This document shows positions 29,078-37,153 of a stretch of 64,000 nucleotides of DNA, one piece after another (the stretch's first letter is position 1; each line of letters begins with the position of its first letter). The stretch comes from Azospirillum halopraeferens DSM 3675. Its GTDB lineage: Bacteria > Pseudomonadota > Alphaproteobacteria > Azospirillales > Azospirillaceae. Below the pieces are notes generated by a model. The model was given only the letters and a program-made list of their open reading frames with translations. It made no database searches and was not told where the DNA came from. Position numbers and translations under genes: made by a program. Where the stretch lies: contig NZ_AUCF01000014.1 in the NCBI RefSeq assembly GCF_000429625.1, positions 114,244 to 178,243 of the forward strand, given 5' to 3'.

Positions 29078-30751
29078 CTACGCCGCGACGATGGCGGCGT
29101 AGGTGTCCACCAGGCGGTTGGCGAACATGTCCACGCCGGGGATCATCTGCTTCTGCCGGCAGACCGCCAGGTCCAGGTGGCGCGGCATCACCGCGCCGTT
29201 GCGCAGGTCCCGCGGCGCCACCGCGTTGATGTCCCACAGGGGAAAGCCGGTGGGCGGGACGACCAGGCTGCCGCCGGGATGGGGGCAGTCGGTCCGGTTG
29301 GCCAGCACGACGGCCACCCGGTTGTCCTCCGCCCGGGGGATGGCGATCAGCTCGCGCTCGAACGGTTCGCGCAGGCTGGCCGGCCAGAGGATCACGTCGG
29401 CGCCGGCGATGGCCAGGCAGCGTGAGGTTTCCGGGAACAGGGCGTCGTAGCCGGCCATCACGCCGATCCGCCCGAAGGGCGTGTCGAACACCGGGTACTC
29501 GTCGCCGGCCACCGCCCAGTCCCGCTCCTCCGCCGTCAGGTGCGTTTTGCGGTAGACGCCGATCTCCCGTCCCCCCGGTCCGATCAGGATCGTGGTGGGG
29601 GCAAGGCCGGCGGCCGTGCGCTCCACCGTCGGCAGGGCGATCAGGCAGTCGTACGCGGCGGCGATCTCCGCCGCCCGCCCCGTCAGGTCGGCCCGCCGGT
29701 CGGCCAGCGCCGCCGCCTGCGCCCCGTCGGGCAGCCAGGACGGGGAAAGGGCGTATTCCGGCAGCGTGATGACCTTCACCCCCAGCTTGGCGGCGTGCCC
29801 GACCATGTCGAACACGGCGTCCGCACCGATGTCGCCGGCGGCGTGCATCTGGACCGCCGCCACCTTGGCGGTGGCGCGCGCCGGGATCAGCGGCGTCTCG
29901 GCCAGGGCCGCCACGGGTGTACGCGCGTACGGCACCGTCATCAGGCTGTACGTCTCCGGCCGGCGGTCGGCGATCCGGTCGTTGCGGGCGTAGATCCGCT
30001 TCTCCCCGGCCAGGCCGGGGTCCACGTCGGCGATGGCCAGGCCGTGGGTGTCATAGGGCACCTTGGACAGCACGCGCCCGCCGGGGTCCACGATCATGCT
30101 GCCGCCGGGGTAGTAGATGGAACGCTCGTGCCCGGCCTTGGTGGCGGCGACCAGCCAGACGCCGTTCTCGTAGCAGCGCGCCGGACCCCACAGGTCGGCC
30201 TGGTCCATGGTGAAGAAATTGGCCATGTCGACGATCACCTCGGCGCCCTGCAGCGCCATCGACCGGAAGATCTCGGGGATGCGCCCGTCGAAGCAGATCA
30301 GCAGGCCGATGCGACCGAGGTCGGTGTCGACCACGGGGCAGCCCAGCTCGCCGAAGGCGAACCAGTTCCGGTCGTGGGTGGCGAGGAACTGCTTGTGGTA
30401 ATGGCAGGCCAGCGCGCCGCTGCGGTCGAACAGCACGCCGCTGTTGAACAGCTTGCGGCGCACCGGGTCCCATTCGGTGATGCCGCTGGCGATGTGGACG
30501 CCGTGGCGGCGGCTGAGCGCCGCCAGGGCCGAGACGAAGGGGCCGTCGGGGACGGTCTCGGCCAGGGCGCGGCAGTGCTCGGGGGAATCGAACAGGTACC
30601 CGGTGTCCATGCACTCGGGGAAGACGATCAGCTCCGCGCCCTGGCGGACGGCCTCCTCGACGTAGGCGGTGGCGAGCGCGATGTTGTGGTCGTAGTCGCC
30701 GAGCTTGGCCAGGGTCTGCACGGCGGCGGCGCGGAAGCGGCGCGTGGTCAT
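29078..30751 (-). CDS. Tandem nitrilase-superfamily protein (active N-half, degenerate C-half)
   Basis: A 557-residue protein built from two carbon-nitrogen hydrolase domains. Domain 1 (1-280) has the full catalytic set Glu46 (FPECMDTGY), Lys120 (HYHKQFL) and Cys153 (LLICFDGRIPE). Domain 2 (about 300-555) keeps Glu332 (LPEYALSP) and Lys402 (YRKTHL), but has Gly434 where the cysteine belongs (GVMAGYDALFPE). Domain 1 should hydrolyse an amide, carbamoyl or nitrile bond; domain 2 may be structural or regulatory. It is last in an operon with an SsuABC-like transporter, so the imported compound is probably its substrate. Confidence 0.85.
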   Translation of the reverse strand: MTTRRFRAAAVQTLAKLGDYDHNIALATAYVEEAVRQGAELIVFPECMDTGYLFDSPEHCRALAETVPDGPFVSALAALSRRHGVHIASGITEWDPVRRKLFNSGVLFDRSGALACHYHKQFLATHDRNWFAFGELGCPVVDTDLGRIGLLICFDGRIPEIFRSMALQGAEVIVDMANFFTMDQADLWGPARCYENGVWLVAATKAGHERSIYYPGGSMIVDPGGRVLSKVPYDTHGLAIADVDPGLAGEKRIYARNDRIADRRPETYSLMTVPYARTPVAALAETPLIPARATAKVAAVQMHAAGDIGADAVFDMVGHAAKLGVKVITLPEYALSPSWLPDGAQAAALADRRADLTGRAAEIAAAYDCLIALPTVERTAAGLAPTTILIGPGGREIGVYRKTHLTAEERDWAVAGDEYPVFDTPFGRIGVMAGYDALFPETSRCLAIAGADVILWPASLREPFERELIAIPRAEDNRVAVVLANRTDCPHPGGSLVVPPTGFPLWDINAVAPRDLRNGAVMPRHLDLAVCRQKQMIPGVDMFANRLVDTYAAIVAA

Positions 30752-30789
30752 GGGGGCTCCGTTGATGATGCGGGAAGGCGGGTGCGGGC

Positions 30790-31650
30790 TCAGCGGCCCT
30801 TCACCTCGTTCCAGAAGACGTCCAGGCAGTGGCGCTTCAGGTCGACGAAGCGCGGGTGCGTGGTGATCCGGGCGGTGCGCGGCCAGGGCAGGTCGATGTC
30901 GACCATCTCCGCCACGCGGGTCGGCCGCCGGGTGAGGAGCAGAACGGAATCGGCGAGCTGCACCGCCTCCTCCAGGTCGTGGGAGACCAGAAGCGTCGTG
31001 GTGCCCGTCTTCATGTAGATCTTCTGGATCTGCTCGCGCATGAACAGCGTCATCTCGTAGTCCAGCGCGGAGAACGGCTCGTCGAGGAACAGCACCTCGG
31101 GGTCGGTGACCAGCGCCCGCAGGATCGACACGGTCTGCTGCTGGCCTCCGGACAGGGTGTAGGGATAGGCGTTGATGTCGATGCGCACGTCGAACTCGGC
31201 CAGCAGGCGGGCGACGCGCTCCTCGCGCCGGCGCCGCGGCATGCCCAGGACCTTGAGGGGATAGTGGATGTTGTCGATGGCGCGCAGCCAGGGGAACAGC
31301 GCCTCCCGGTAGTTCTGGAAGACGTAGGAGATGCGTGTCTCCCCGATGGTCCGGCCGTCGTAGAGCACGCTGCCGGCGTCCATCGCCATGAGGCCGGAGA
31401 TCATGTTGATCAGCGTGCTCTTGCCGCAGCCGTTGGGGCCGAACACCGAGATGAAGCGGCCCTGCGGCAGGTCGAGGTCGAGGCCGTCGTAGACCACCGC
31501 GTCACCGAACGTCTTCCTCAGCCCGCGGATGGCGATGGACCCCCGCCGTCGGCCGGCGGCGGCGGGCGGCGGGGCGGCGGCGGCGTCCGCCGTGGCGGCG
31601 GTGCCGCTGGCGGGTGCGCCGGTGACGAGGCGGGCGATGGAGCGTTTCAT
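30790..31650 (-). CDS. ABC transporter ATP-binding protein, SsuB/TauB type
   Basis: A 286-residue ATPase with Walker A FGPNGCGKST, signature LSGGQQQTVSILRAL and Walker B VLFLDEPFSALD. This is the pattern of nitrate/sulfonate/taurine importers. The first 40 residues form an alanine-rich extension (TADAAAAPPPAAAGRR) not usual in the family, so a downstream start near the SIAIRGLRK segment is possible. It is 22 bp downstream of the binding-protein gene. Confidence 0.88.
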   Translation of the reverse strand: MKRSIARLVTGAPASGTAATADAAAAPPPAAAGRRRGSIAIRGLRKTFGDAVVYDGLDLDLPQGRFISVFGPNGCGKSTLINMISGLMAMDAGSVLYDGRTIGETRISYVFQNYREALFPWLRAIDNIHYPLKVLGMPRRRREERVARLLAEFDVRIDINAYPYTLSGGQQQTVSILRALVTDPEVLFLDEPFSALDYEMTLFMREQIQKIYMKTGTTTLLVSHDLEEAVQLADSVLLLTRRPTRVAEMVDIDLPWPRTARITTHPRFVDLKRHCLDVFWNEVKGR

Positions 31651-31672
31651 GGCGTGCGCCTCCGCGTCGGGG

Positions 31673-32659
31673 TCAGCCGGGGAAATCGGTCGGCTTCAGG
31701 ATCTTGCTGCGGACGTCCATGGGCTCCGCCAGCACCTTCTCCTTGACGAAGATGTCGACGAACGCCTGGTAGGAGGTCATGTCCGTCTCGTCCAGGGCGT
31801 GGAACGGCCGAAGGTAGGGCTTGGCCAGCAGGTCGAGCTGGGTCTCCTGGATCGGCGTGTACCGGGGGATGATCGCCTTGTAGGTGTCGAAGTCGGCGTT
31901 GACCAGGTCGGTGGCGGCGTCGATCACCTCCACCACCCGGCGGGCCACGTCCGGGCGTTCGCGGATGAAGCGGGTGGTCAGCAGCGAGGCGCCGGAATAG
32001 AAGGGATCGGCGATCACCGCGGCAACCGGGTTGGTCATCGCCCGCTTCGCCTTGCCCGAAGCCGCGGCGACGGACCCCACCGGCTCCAGCGACAGGGTGG
32101 CGTCGACGCTGCCGCCGGCCACCGCCGGCACCTGCATGGCGACCGCCAGGTCGGTCAGCGTCACGTCGGTGTCCGGGTCCAGCCCGGCGGCGCGCACCAT
32201 GTGGCGGGAGATGGTGCGCCACTGGATGCCGGGGACGTGCCCCAGCGTCTTGCCCTTCAGGTCGGCGAAGCTCGCGATGGGACTGTCGGGGCGGACGATG
32301 AGGGCGTCGTTGATCAGGTTGACGGCGATGCCGCCGCCTTGCAGGCCGAACACCTTGAAGGTGCCGGGGAATTTGGATTCCGCCAGCATCGCGATGCCGG
32401 CGGCGGCACCGGGCGGGCCGAAATCGGCGCGGCCGGCCACCAGCGCGTCGATGATGTGGTTGGGCGACTGCATCTTCTGGCTGTCGATCTCGATGCAGGC
32501 CTTTTCGAACAGCCCTTCCTCCAGGGCCACGTAGTAGGCGGTGGTCTGCATGATCGGCAGCCAGGCGGCCACCACCTTGTCCCTGGTTTCACAGGCCGTG
32601 GCGGCGGCGGAGCCGAGCACGAGCGCGACGGCCGCCGCGGTGGCGAGGGTCGTTTTCAT
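31673..32659 (-). CDS. ABC transporter substrate-binding protein, NMT1/SsuA type
   Basis: A 328-residue periplasmic protein with a signal peptide (TTLATAAAVALVLGSAAATA) and an NMT1/THI5-like fold: AAWLPIMQTTAYYVALEEGLFEKA is the recognisable first motif (split here as WLPIMQTTAYY and VALEEGLFEK), followed by VAGRADFGPPGAAAGIAM. Such receptors bind small nitrogen- or sulfur-containing organics, pyrimidine precursors or aromatic acids. The ligand is probably the nitrilase substrate. Confidence 0.85.
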   Translation of the reverse strand: MKTTLATAAAVALVLGSAAATACETRDKVVAAWLPIMQTTAYYVALEEGLFEKACIEIDSQKMQSPNHIIDALVAGRADFGPPGAAAGIAMLAESKFPGTFKVFGLQGGGIAVNLINDALIVRPDSPIASFADLKGKTLGHVPGIQWRTISRHMVRAAGLDPDTDVTLTDLAVAMQVPAVAGGSVDATLSLEPVGSVAAASGKAKRAMTNPVAAVIADPFYSGASLLTTRFIRERPDVARRVVEVIDAATDLVNADFDTYKAIIPRYTPIQETQLDLLAKPYLRPFHALDETDMTSYQAFVDIFVKEKVLAEPMDVRSKILKPTDFPG

Positions 32660-32716
32660 GGTGCATGTTTCCTTGTCCGGCGGGCGCCGGGGCGCCCCTG
32701 TCGTTGCGATCCGGGG

Positions 32717-33505
32717 TCAGCGCCCCGACCAATGGACGAACGTCCGCTCGACGAGCAGAAGCAGGAGGTTGAGCCCGTACCCCATGGCGCCGGCCACGAG
32801 GATCGAGCCGTACATGTCCGTGAGCTGGTAGGCGATCTGGGCGTCGATGATGCGGTGGCCCATGCCGTCCACGGCGCCGATGAACATCTCGGCGACGATG
32901 ATGACGACCAGCGCGATCGACACCCCGTTGCGCAGGCCCACGAAGGTCTGCGGCAGCGTTTCGAAGAACACCACGTCGCGGAAGATCCGCAGCCGCGACG
33001 CGCCCATGGAGCGGGCGGCGAGGATGCGCGTCCGGCGGGCGTTCATCACGCCGTAGGCGACGTTGAAGATGACCACCAGGGCGGCGGCGAACCCCGCCAC
33101 CGCGATCTTCGACCCGTCCCCCAGCCCGAACAGCAGCAGGAACAGCGGGAACATGGCCGTGGCCGGCGTGGAGCGGAAGAAGTCGACGACGAATTCCAGC
33201 GACCGGTAGAGCCAGTCGTTGGCCCCCAGCACGATGCCGAGCGGCACCCCGGCCACCACCGCGATCGCCACCGCGTAGCCGACGCGCACCAGCGTGCGCA
33301 GGAAGTCGTGGGCCATGTCGCCGTGCACGATGTTGTGCGCCGTGTCGGCCAGCGTTGCGAAGGGTGACGGCAGCAGGTCGGGGTTCACCAGATCGCCGGC
33401 GTAGGCGATCCACCACACCAGGATCAGCACGATGGGGCCGGCGATCAGCTCCAGCGCCCGGCGGGTGCGCCGATGGTTCAGGAAGGAGCGCAGGGAAGGT
33501 GGCAT
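32717..33505 (-). CDS. ABC transporter permease, SsuC/TauC type
   Basis: A 262-residue permease with six hydrophobic helices and the cytoplasmic EAA-type loop AARSMGASRLRIFRDVVFFE. ATG 33505 follows AGGAGGAG. A longer frame from 33601 adds arginine-rich residues that look non-coding. It is the first gene of the transporter-nitrilase operon. Confidence 0.88.
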   Translation of the reverse strand: MPPSLRSFLNHRRTRRALELIAGPIVLILVWWIAYAGDLVNPDLLPSPFATLADTAHNIVHGDMAHDFLRTLVRVGYAVAIAVVAGVPLGIVLGANDWLYRSLEFVVDFFRSTPATAMFPLFLLLFGLGDGSKIAVAGFAAALVVIFNVAYGVMNARRTRILAARSMGASRLRIFRDVVFFETLPQTFVGLRNGVSIALVVIIVAEMFIGAVDGMGHRIIDAQIAYQLTDMYGSILVAGAMGYGLNLLLLLVERTFVHWSGR

Positions 33506-33607
33506 CGTCCTCTCCTCCTTTGGGGTCGGGCGGCTCCGGCCGCCGCACCGCACGGCCATTGAAGCGGGTCGGATCGCCCGGCGAAATGCCCAGTTCTGCA
33601 AAGGGAT

Positions 33608-33621
33608 GTGCAGAAATGCAC
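33608..33621. promoter_or_regulatory. Candidate LysR-type operator
   Basis: GTGCAGAAATGCAC is a palindrome with arms GTGCA/TGCAC. TGTGCAGAAAT recurs at 33701-33711, giving two related sites in the 217-bp gap between the LysR gene and the permease gene. The spacing between arms fits a LysR half-site pair. Confidence 0.35.
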
Positions 33622-33652
33622 GCTGGCGGCGGCAGCGCGGCGTTCACTTGGG

Positions 33653-33678
33653 AAAAACGCCTGCGTAGAAAGCAGGCG
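33653..33678 (-). terminator. Rho-independent terminator of the LysR gene
   Basis: On the minus strand CGCCTGC-TTTCTAC-GCAGGCG is a seven-bp stem followed at once by TTTTT. It lies 45 bp after the regulator's stop and separates it from the transporter operon. Confidence 0.7.
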
Positions 33679-33722
33679 CTCCGGCAGTCTGCCCGATGCG
33701 TGTGCAGAAATCGGTGGTGCGG

Positions 33723-34652
33723 CTATTCGGCGGCGCGGTGCAGCGGCGGCATGAGAAAGGTCCGGTCGCCGGCGATGCGCCGGTCGAGGTAGCCCAGCAG
33801 CAGCTTGATGCGCGCGACGTGCAGCAGGTCCTCGTGCACCGAGATCCAGATGTCGCGGGTGGTGAACAGCTCCGGCAGGACCGGGACGAGGTCGGGGTGA
33901 TGGGCGGCGACGAAGGACGGCAGCATGGCGATGCCGCGCCCCTCGGCGGCGCAGACGCACTGGGCCATCAGGCTGGTGCTGCGGAAGGGGACGGTGCGGG
34001 GCCGGACGATGTCCGACAGCCAGCGGTTCTCGTTGACCAGGACCAGCTCGTCGATGAAATCCACGAAGACGTGCTCGTCCAGGTCGCCCACCGTGCGCGG
34101 ACGGGGACGGGCGTCGAAGTAGCGGCGTCCGGCGAACAGCGACACCTTGAACTCCCCGGCCTTGCGCACCGACAGGCGCCGCCCCGTCGGCTTGTAGAAG
34201 CTGACGAAGATGTCCGCCTCGCGCCGGCTGAGGTCGAGCAGGCGCGTGTCGGTGATCAGCTCGATCTGGATGGCGGGATAGAGCGCGCTGAAGGCGCCGA
34301 CGCACCGGGTCAGGTAGAGGCTGCCGATGCCCTCCATGCTGGCGATGCGCACCGCCCCGCCGGGGCCGCCGTCGTCCAGGCCGATGGCCTCGCTGATGGA
34401 TTCCGCATGGCTTTCCATGCCCTCGGCGTGGCGCAGCAGGCGCAGGCCCGTCTCGGTCAGGCGGAACCCCGCCTTGCTGCGCGTGAACAGGGCGGTGTTG
34501 AGGCTGCGTTCCAGCTCGCGGATGCGACGGCTGACCGTGGTGTGATCGACGCGCAGCTTGGCCGCCGCCCGCACCAGGCTGCGCTGGCGGGCGACCTCCA
34601 GGAAATAGACGATGTCATGCCAGTTGTAGCGCGGCTGCTGTACGGAGGACAT
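33723..34652 (-). CDS. LysR-family transcriptional regulator
   Basis: A 309-residue regulator with N-terminal winged HTH (DIVYFLEVARQRSLVRAAAK, DHTTVSRRIRELERSLNTAL) and an effector domain (about 95-300). ATG 34652 has GGGGAG eight bases upstream. It is encoded upstream of, and in the same direction as, the transporter-nitrilase operon, with its own terminator. Possible binding sites lie at 33607-33621 and 33701-33711. Control of that operon is likely. Confidence 0.88.
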   Translation of the reverse strand: MSSVQQPRYNWHDIVYFLEVARQRSLVRAAAKLRVDHTTVSRRIRELERSLNTALFTRSKAGFRLTETGLRLLRHAEGMESHAESISEAIGLDDGGPGGAVRIASMEGIGSLYLTRCVGAFSALYPAIQIELITDTRLLDLSRREADIFVSFYKPTGRRLSVRKAGEFKVSLFAGRRYFDARPRPRTVGDLDEHVFVDFIDELVLVNENRWLSDIVRPRTVPFRSTSLMAQCVCAAEGRGIAMLPSFVAAHHPDLVPVLPELFTTRDIWISVHEDLLHVARIKLLLGYLDRRIAGDRTFLMPPLHRAAE

Positions 34653-34765
34653 GGACCCGCTCCCCTCGGCCGGATGGACCGGCGCGGTCCAAGCAGGTTT
34701 CGCGCCACACCGCCCCGCCGCCCTGCGTGGCGCCGCGTCCGCAAGAGAGTGCCGACGGCGCTCCG

Positions 34766-34830
34766 TCACTCCCGTGGTGGCGATCCGTGCCTTTTCTTGG
34801 TAGCTCCTCGAAACGATACGTGCCTCCGGG
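34766..34830. repeat. Possible dispersed intergenic repeat
   Basis: The segment with CACTCCCGTGGTGGCGATCC and TCCTCGAAACGATACGTGCC resembles short repeat families scattered between genes in Azospirillum-like genomes. No second copy exists in the window, so this rests on resemblance only. The rest of the 227-bp gap (34653-34879) shows nothing else. Confidence 0.25.
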
Positions 34831-34879
34831 CATTCGGGGTGCGTAAACTGCGAGCGGCAGCATGCCGGAGGAGGGCGGG

Positions 34880-35089
34880 ATGATCGACCTGGAGGAGTTG
34901 ACGGCGCGGACGCAGGCCCTGAGCCAGAGGTTCCGGACCGCCGACGACCGCCACCGGGCGGCGGTCGCCGGCGCCCGCCGGGTGCGAGAGCAGGCGCGCC
35001 TGACCTGCGACCGCATTCGTCATGACCGACAGGCGCTGCTGGCGCCCATCGGCGATCCGCCGCCGGAAGACCAGACGTTAGGTATATGA
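34880..35089 (+). CDS. Small charged helical protein, unknown function
   Basis: A 69-residue ORF starting MIDLEELTARTQALSQ, with GGAGG eight bases before ATG 34880. It is rich in Arg, Ala and Glu and predicted to form one long helix, then a proline-rich tail. No family is recognised. It precedes the response regulator by 143 bp, and the two are on the same strand. An in-frame ATG at 34862 is possible. The gene could also be a chance frame. Confidence 0.4.
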   Translation: MIDLEELTARTQALSQRFRTADDRHRAAVAGARRVREQARLTCDRIRHDRQALLAPIGDPPPEDQTLGI

Positions 35090-35232
35090 CCAGTGTCGCC
35101 CAAGAATGCCGGATGGCAGGCCTCCGGCCGGTGCTGCGCGTCCGCGAAATTCTCTTAACGATTCTGTAAGAAAGTTGAGAGCACTCTGTATAGCGAACAA
35201 TGAAAACGTTGGAATCGCGCGCGGAGGAAGCG

Positions 35233-35628
35233 ATGGCCGTAGTGCTTGTCGTGGACGATGAAGAACTTGTCCGCACGGTTCTGCGGCAATTTCTTGAGAA
35301 ATGTAAATTCTCTGTTCTGGAAGCCAGAGACGGCGAAGAAGCTCTGGCGCTAATCAAGTCTCAACGTGTCGATATCGTGATTTGCGATCTGATCATGCCG
35401 CGCTTGGACGGAATTGCTACCATAATGAGCATTCGTCGTGTGGCGCCGGCGATGAAGATCATAGCGATATCCGGCGGAGGACGGAGTCAGGCCCTGGAAT
35501 TGTTGAAGGTTGCCGGACACATGGGTGCCGATCATGTTCTCGGCAAACCGTTCACCAAAGATCAGATCCTGGGGCTGGTCGCGCGATGCCTGACGGAGTC
35601 CGTCGGCAAGGACGCCGTTGCCACCTGA
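35233..35628 (+). CDS. Single-domain response regulator (CheY-like receiver)
   Basis: A 131-residue receiver domain: acidic pair in LVVDDEELV, phosphoacceptor Asp52 (VICDLIMPRLDG), Ser in IAISGGG and Lys105 (LGKPFTKDQ). There is no output domain. ATG 35233 follows GGAGGAAGCG. Third codon positions are clearly richer in A/T than in neighbouring genes (runs such as GATGAAGAACTTGTC), and the upstream 140 bp is also AT-rich, so recent acquisition is possible. It begins a three-gene signalling block; the FIST-histidine kinase two genes on is the obvious phosphodonor candidate. Confidence 0.85.
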   Translation: MAVVLVVDDEELVRTVLRQFLEKCKFSVLEARDGEEALALIKSQRVDIVICDLIMPRLDGIATIMSIRRVAPAMKIIAISGGGRSQALELLKVAGHMGADHVLGKPFTKDQILGLVARCLTESVGKDAVAT

Positions 35629-35728
35629 GCCGGTTCGTCCGGGCGGGGTGATACGCCGGCGGAGTCCGGAATAACCCCGTTCGACGGCCGCTGAACGACC
35701 CCTGTCCAAGTTTTCAGAGGGACGGCCC

Positions 35729-37120
35729 ATGCGCGTCTTCCCCTTCGGCGACGCCCTGCGCAACTGGTTGGGAACCGACGATCCGCCGGCGAAGCGGACG
35801 CCGGCAGCCCCGGCCGGTACCGAACCACGCGATGATGGCGAGCGGGAGCGCCTGCGCACCCTTCAGCGGCGGCTCCGGGAACTTCTGGCGCAGCCACAGC
35901 TTCTCGCCACGGGGCGGGTCCACATGATCAACCTGGACCGCGTGCGCGAGCGGCTGGGAGCGGCCTGGCCCGAACAGCGCGATCGCATCCTGGATACGGC
36001 GGACCGGGTGATCGACCGGCACCTCGGGAGCCGTGACGTGCGCTTCCGGGCCGGCGAGGGGGAGTACATCGTCGTCTTCGCCAGCCTGGACCGGGAGGCC
36101 GCGAAGCTGGTGTGTGCGAAGATCGCCGAGGAACTCCACCGCCTGTTCCTCGGCAACCCCGACCTGCGGGACGTTCGCATCGCCACGGCGGTGGCCACCG
36201 TCGATGGAACGTTGCTGTACGACCGGGCGTCGGTGGCCGATCTCCTGGTCGAGGCCGGTCGGGCGGCAACGGCCCCGGACGCCGGGGAGGCCGGTGCCGG
36301 CACGGAAGGCGCGCCCGATGCGGCCGCCGACGAGGCGGCGGCGTTGCAGCGGCTGCGTCTGGCGGGGCAGGAGTTCGAGCGCATCGACAGCATGTTCCGC
36401 CCCGTCTGGGACGTGGAGCGCCAGGTCATCTCGACCTACATGTGCACGCCGGTCCGACACTTTCCCGATCGTTCCATGCTCGAGGGGAGTGCGGTGCTGG
36501 AGGGGATCACGCAGCCGCAGCGGCTGGCGCGGATCAATGCGGATGCCCTCGTCTTCACGGCGGAGACGCTGGACGAGCTGTTCCGCAACAAGTTCCGCCT
36601 GATGGTGTCCGTCCCCGTCTGTTTCGAGACGCTTGCGGCGCGGCGCACGCGCCAGGACTACATCGGCCTGTGCCAGTCGATCCCCGATTACCTGCGCCGT
36701 TTCATCACCTTCGAATTGCTGCGCTTTCCCGCCGGGGTGCCGAACGGACGCCTGACGGATCTGGTGAACGAGTTGCGGCCGTTCTGCCGGTGGACATTCC
36801 TGCGGGTCGATCTGAAGCAGACCAGCTTCTCCAACCTGATCGGGTCGGGTCTGACCGGCGTCACGGCGGCGGTGCCGGCCGACCGCGCCGCCGAGGCGCG
36901 GGCGATGGAGGAGCTGAACGGCTTCGTCGCCGCCGCGGAGCGGGCGCACCTGCACACCTGCGTGGTCGGGATCAACACCACCAGCCTCGCCCTGGCGGCC
37001 CGCGGCGCCGGGATCACGTTCATCGCCGGCGACCGCATCGGCGGCCTTGAGGAGATTCCGCAGCACATGCTGCGGTTCGATTGGCAGGACCTGTTCCGTC
37101 GCGGCCGGCGGCGGACCTGA
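35729..37120 (+). CDS. Degenerate GGDEF/EAL-like protein
   Basis: A 463-residue soluble protein. Residues 55-165 resemble a GGDEF fold (VHMINLDRVRERLG, VRFRAGEGEYIVVFAS), with GEGEY where GGDEF would be; residues 200-455 resemble a phosphodiesterase barrel (RLARINADALVFTAETLDEL, FELLRFPAGVP, GITFIAGDRIGG) without an EAL triad. A diguanylate-cyclase or phosphodiesterase activity is therefore unlikely; a c-di-GMP-binding or protein-binding role is possible. AGAGGG precedes the ATG. It lies between the receiver and the histidine kinase. The family assignment is my inference from fold-like motifs. Confidence 0.5.
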   Translation: MRVFPFGDALRNWLGTDDPPAKRTPAAPAGTEPRDDGERERLRTLQRRLRELLAQPQLLATGRVHMINLDRVRERLGAAWPEQRDRILDTADRVIDRHLGSRDVRFRAGEGEYIVVFASLDREAAKLVCAKIAEELHRLFLGNPDLRDVRIATAVATVDGTLLYDRASVADLLVEAGRAATAPDAGEAGAGTEGAPDAAADEAAALQRLRLAGQEFERIDSMFRPVWDVERQVISTYMCTPVRHFPDRSMLEGSAVLEGITQPQRLARINADALVFTAETLDELFRNKFRLMVSVPVCFETLAARRTRQDYIGLCQSIPDYLRRFITFELLRFPAGVPNGRLTDLVNELRPFCRWTFLRVDLKQTSFSNLIGSGLTGVTAAVPADRAAEARAMEELNGFVAAAERAHLHTCVVGINTTSLALAARGAGITFIAGDRIGGLEEIPQHMLRFDWQDLFRRGRRRT

Positions 37121-37153
37121 CGACGGCAATGACCATGGTGGCGGAGGGCGCCC

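Noticed and set aside
26245..29229. A 994-codon plus-strand frame opposite the FtsX permease gene
   Set aside because: Gly/Arg/Gln-rich shadow without family resemblance; the opposite strand has proper helices and permease motifs.
35729..37120. Active diguanylate cyclase or c-di-GMP phosphodiesterase
   Set aside because: GGDEF is replaced by GEGEY and no EAL triad is visible; only a degenerate fold can be supported.
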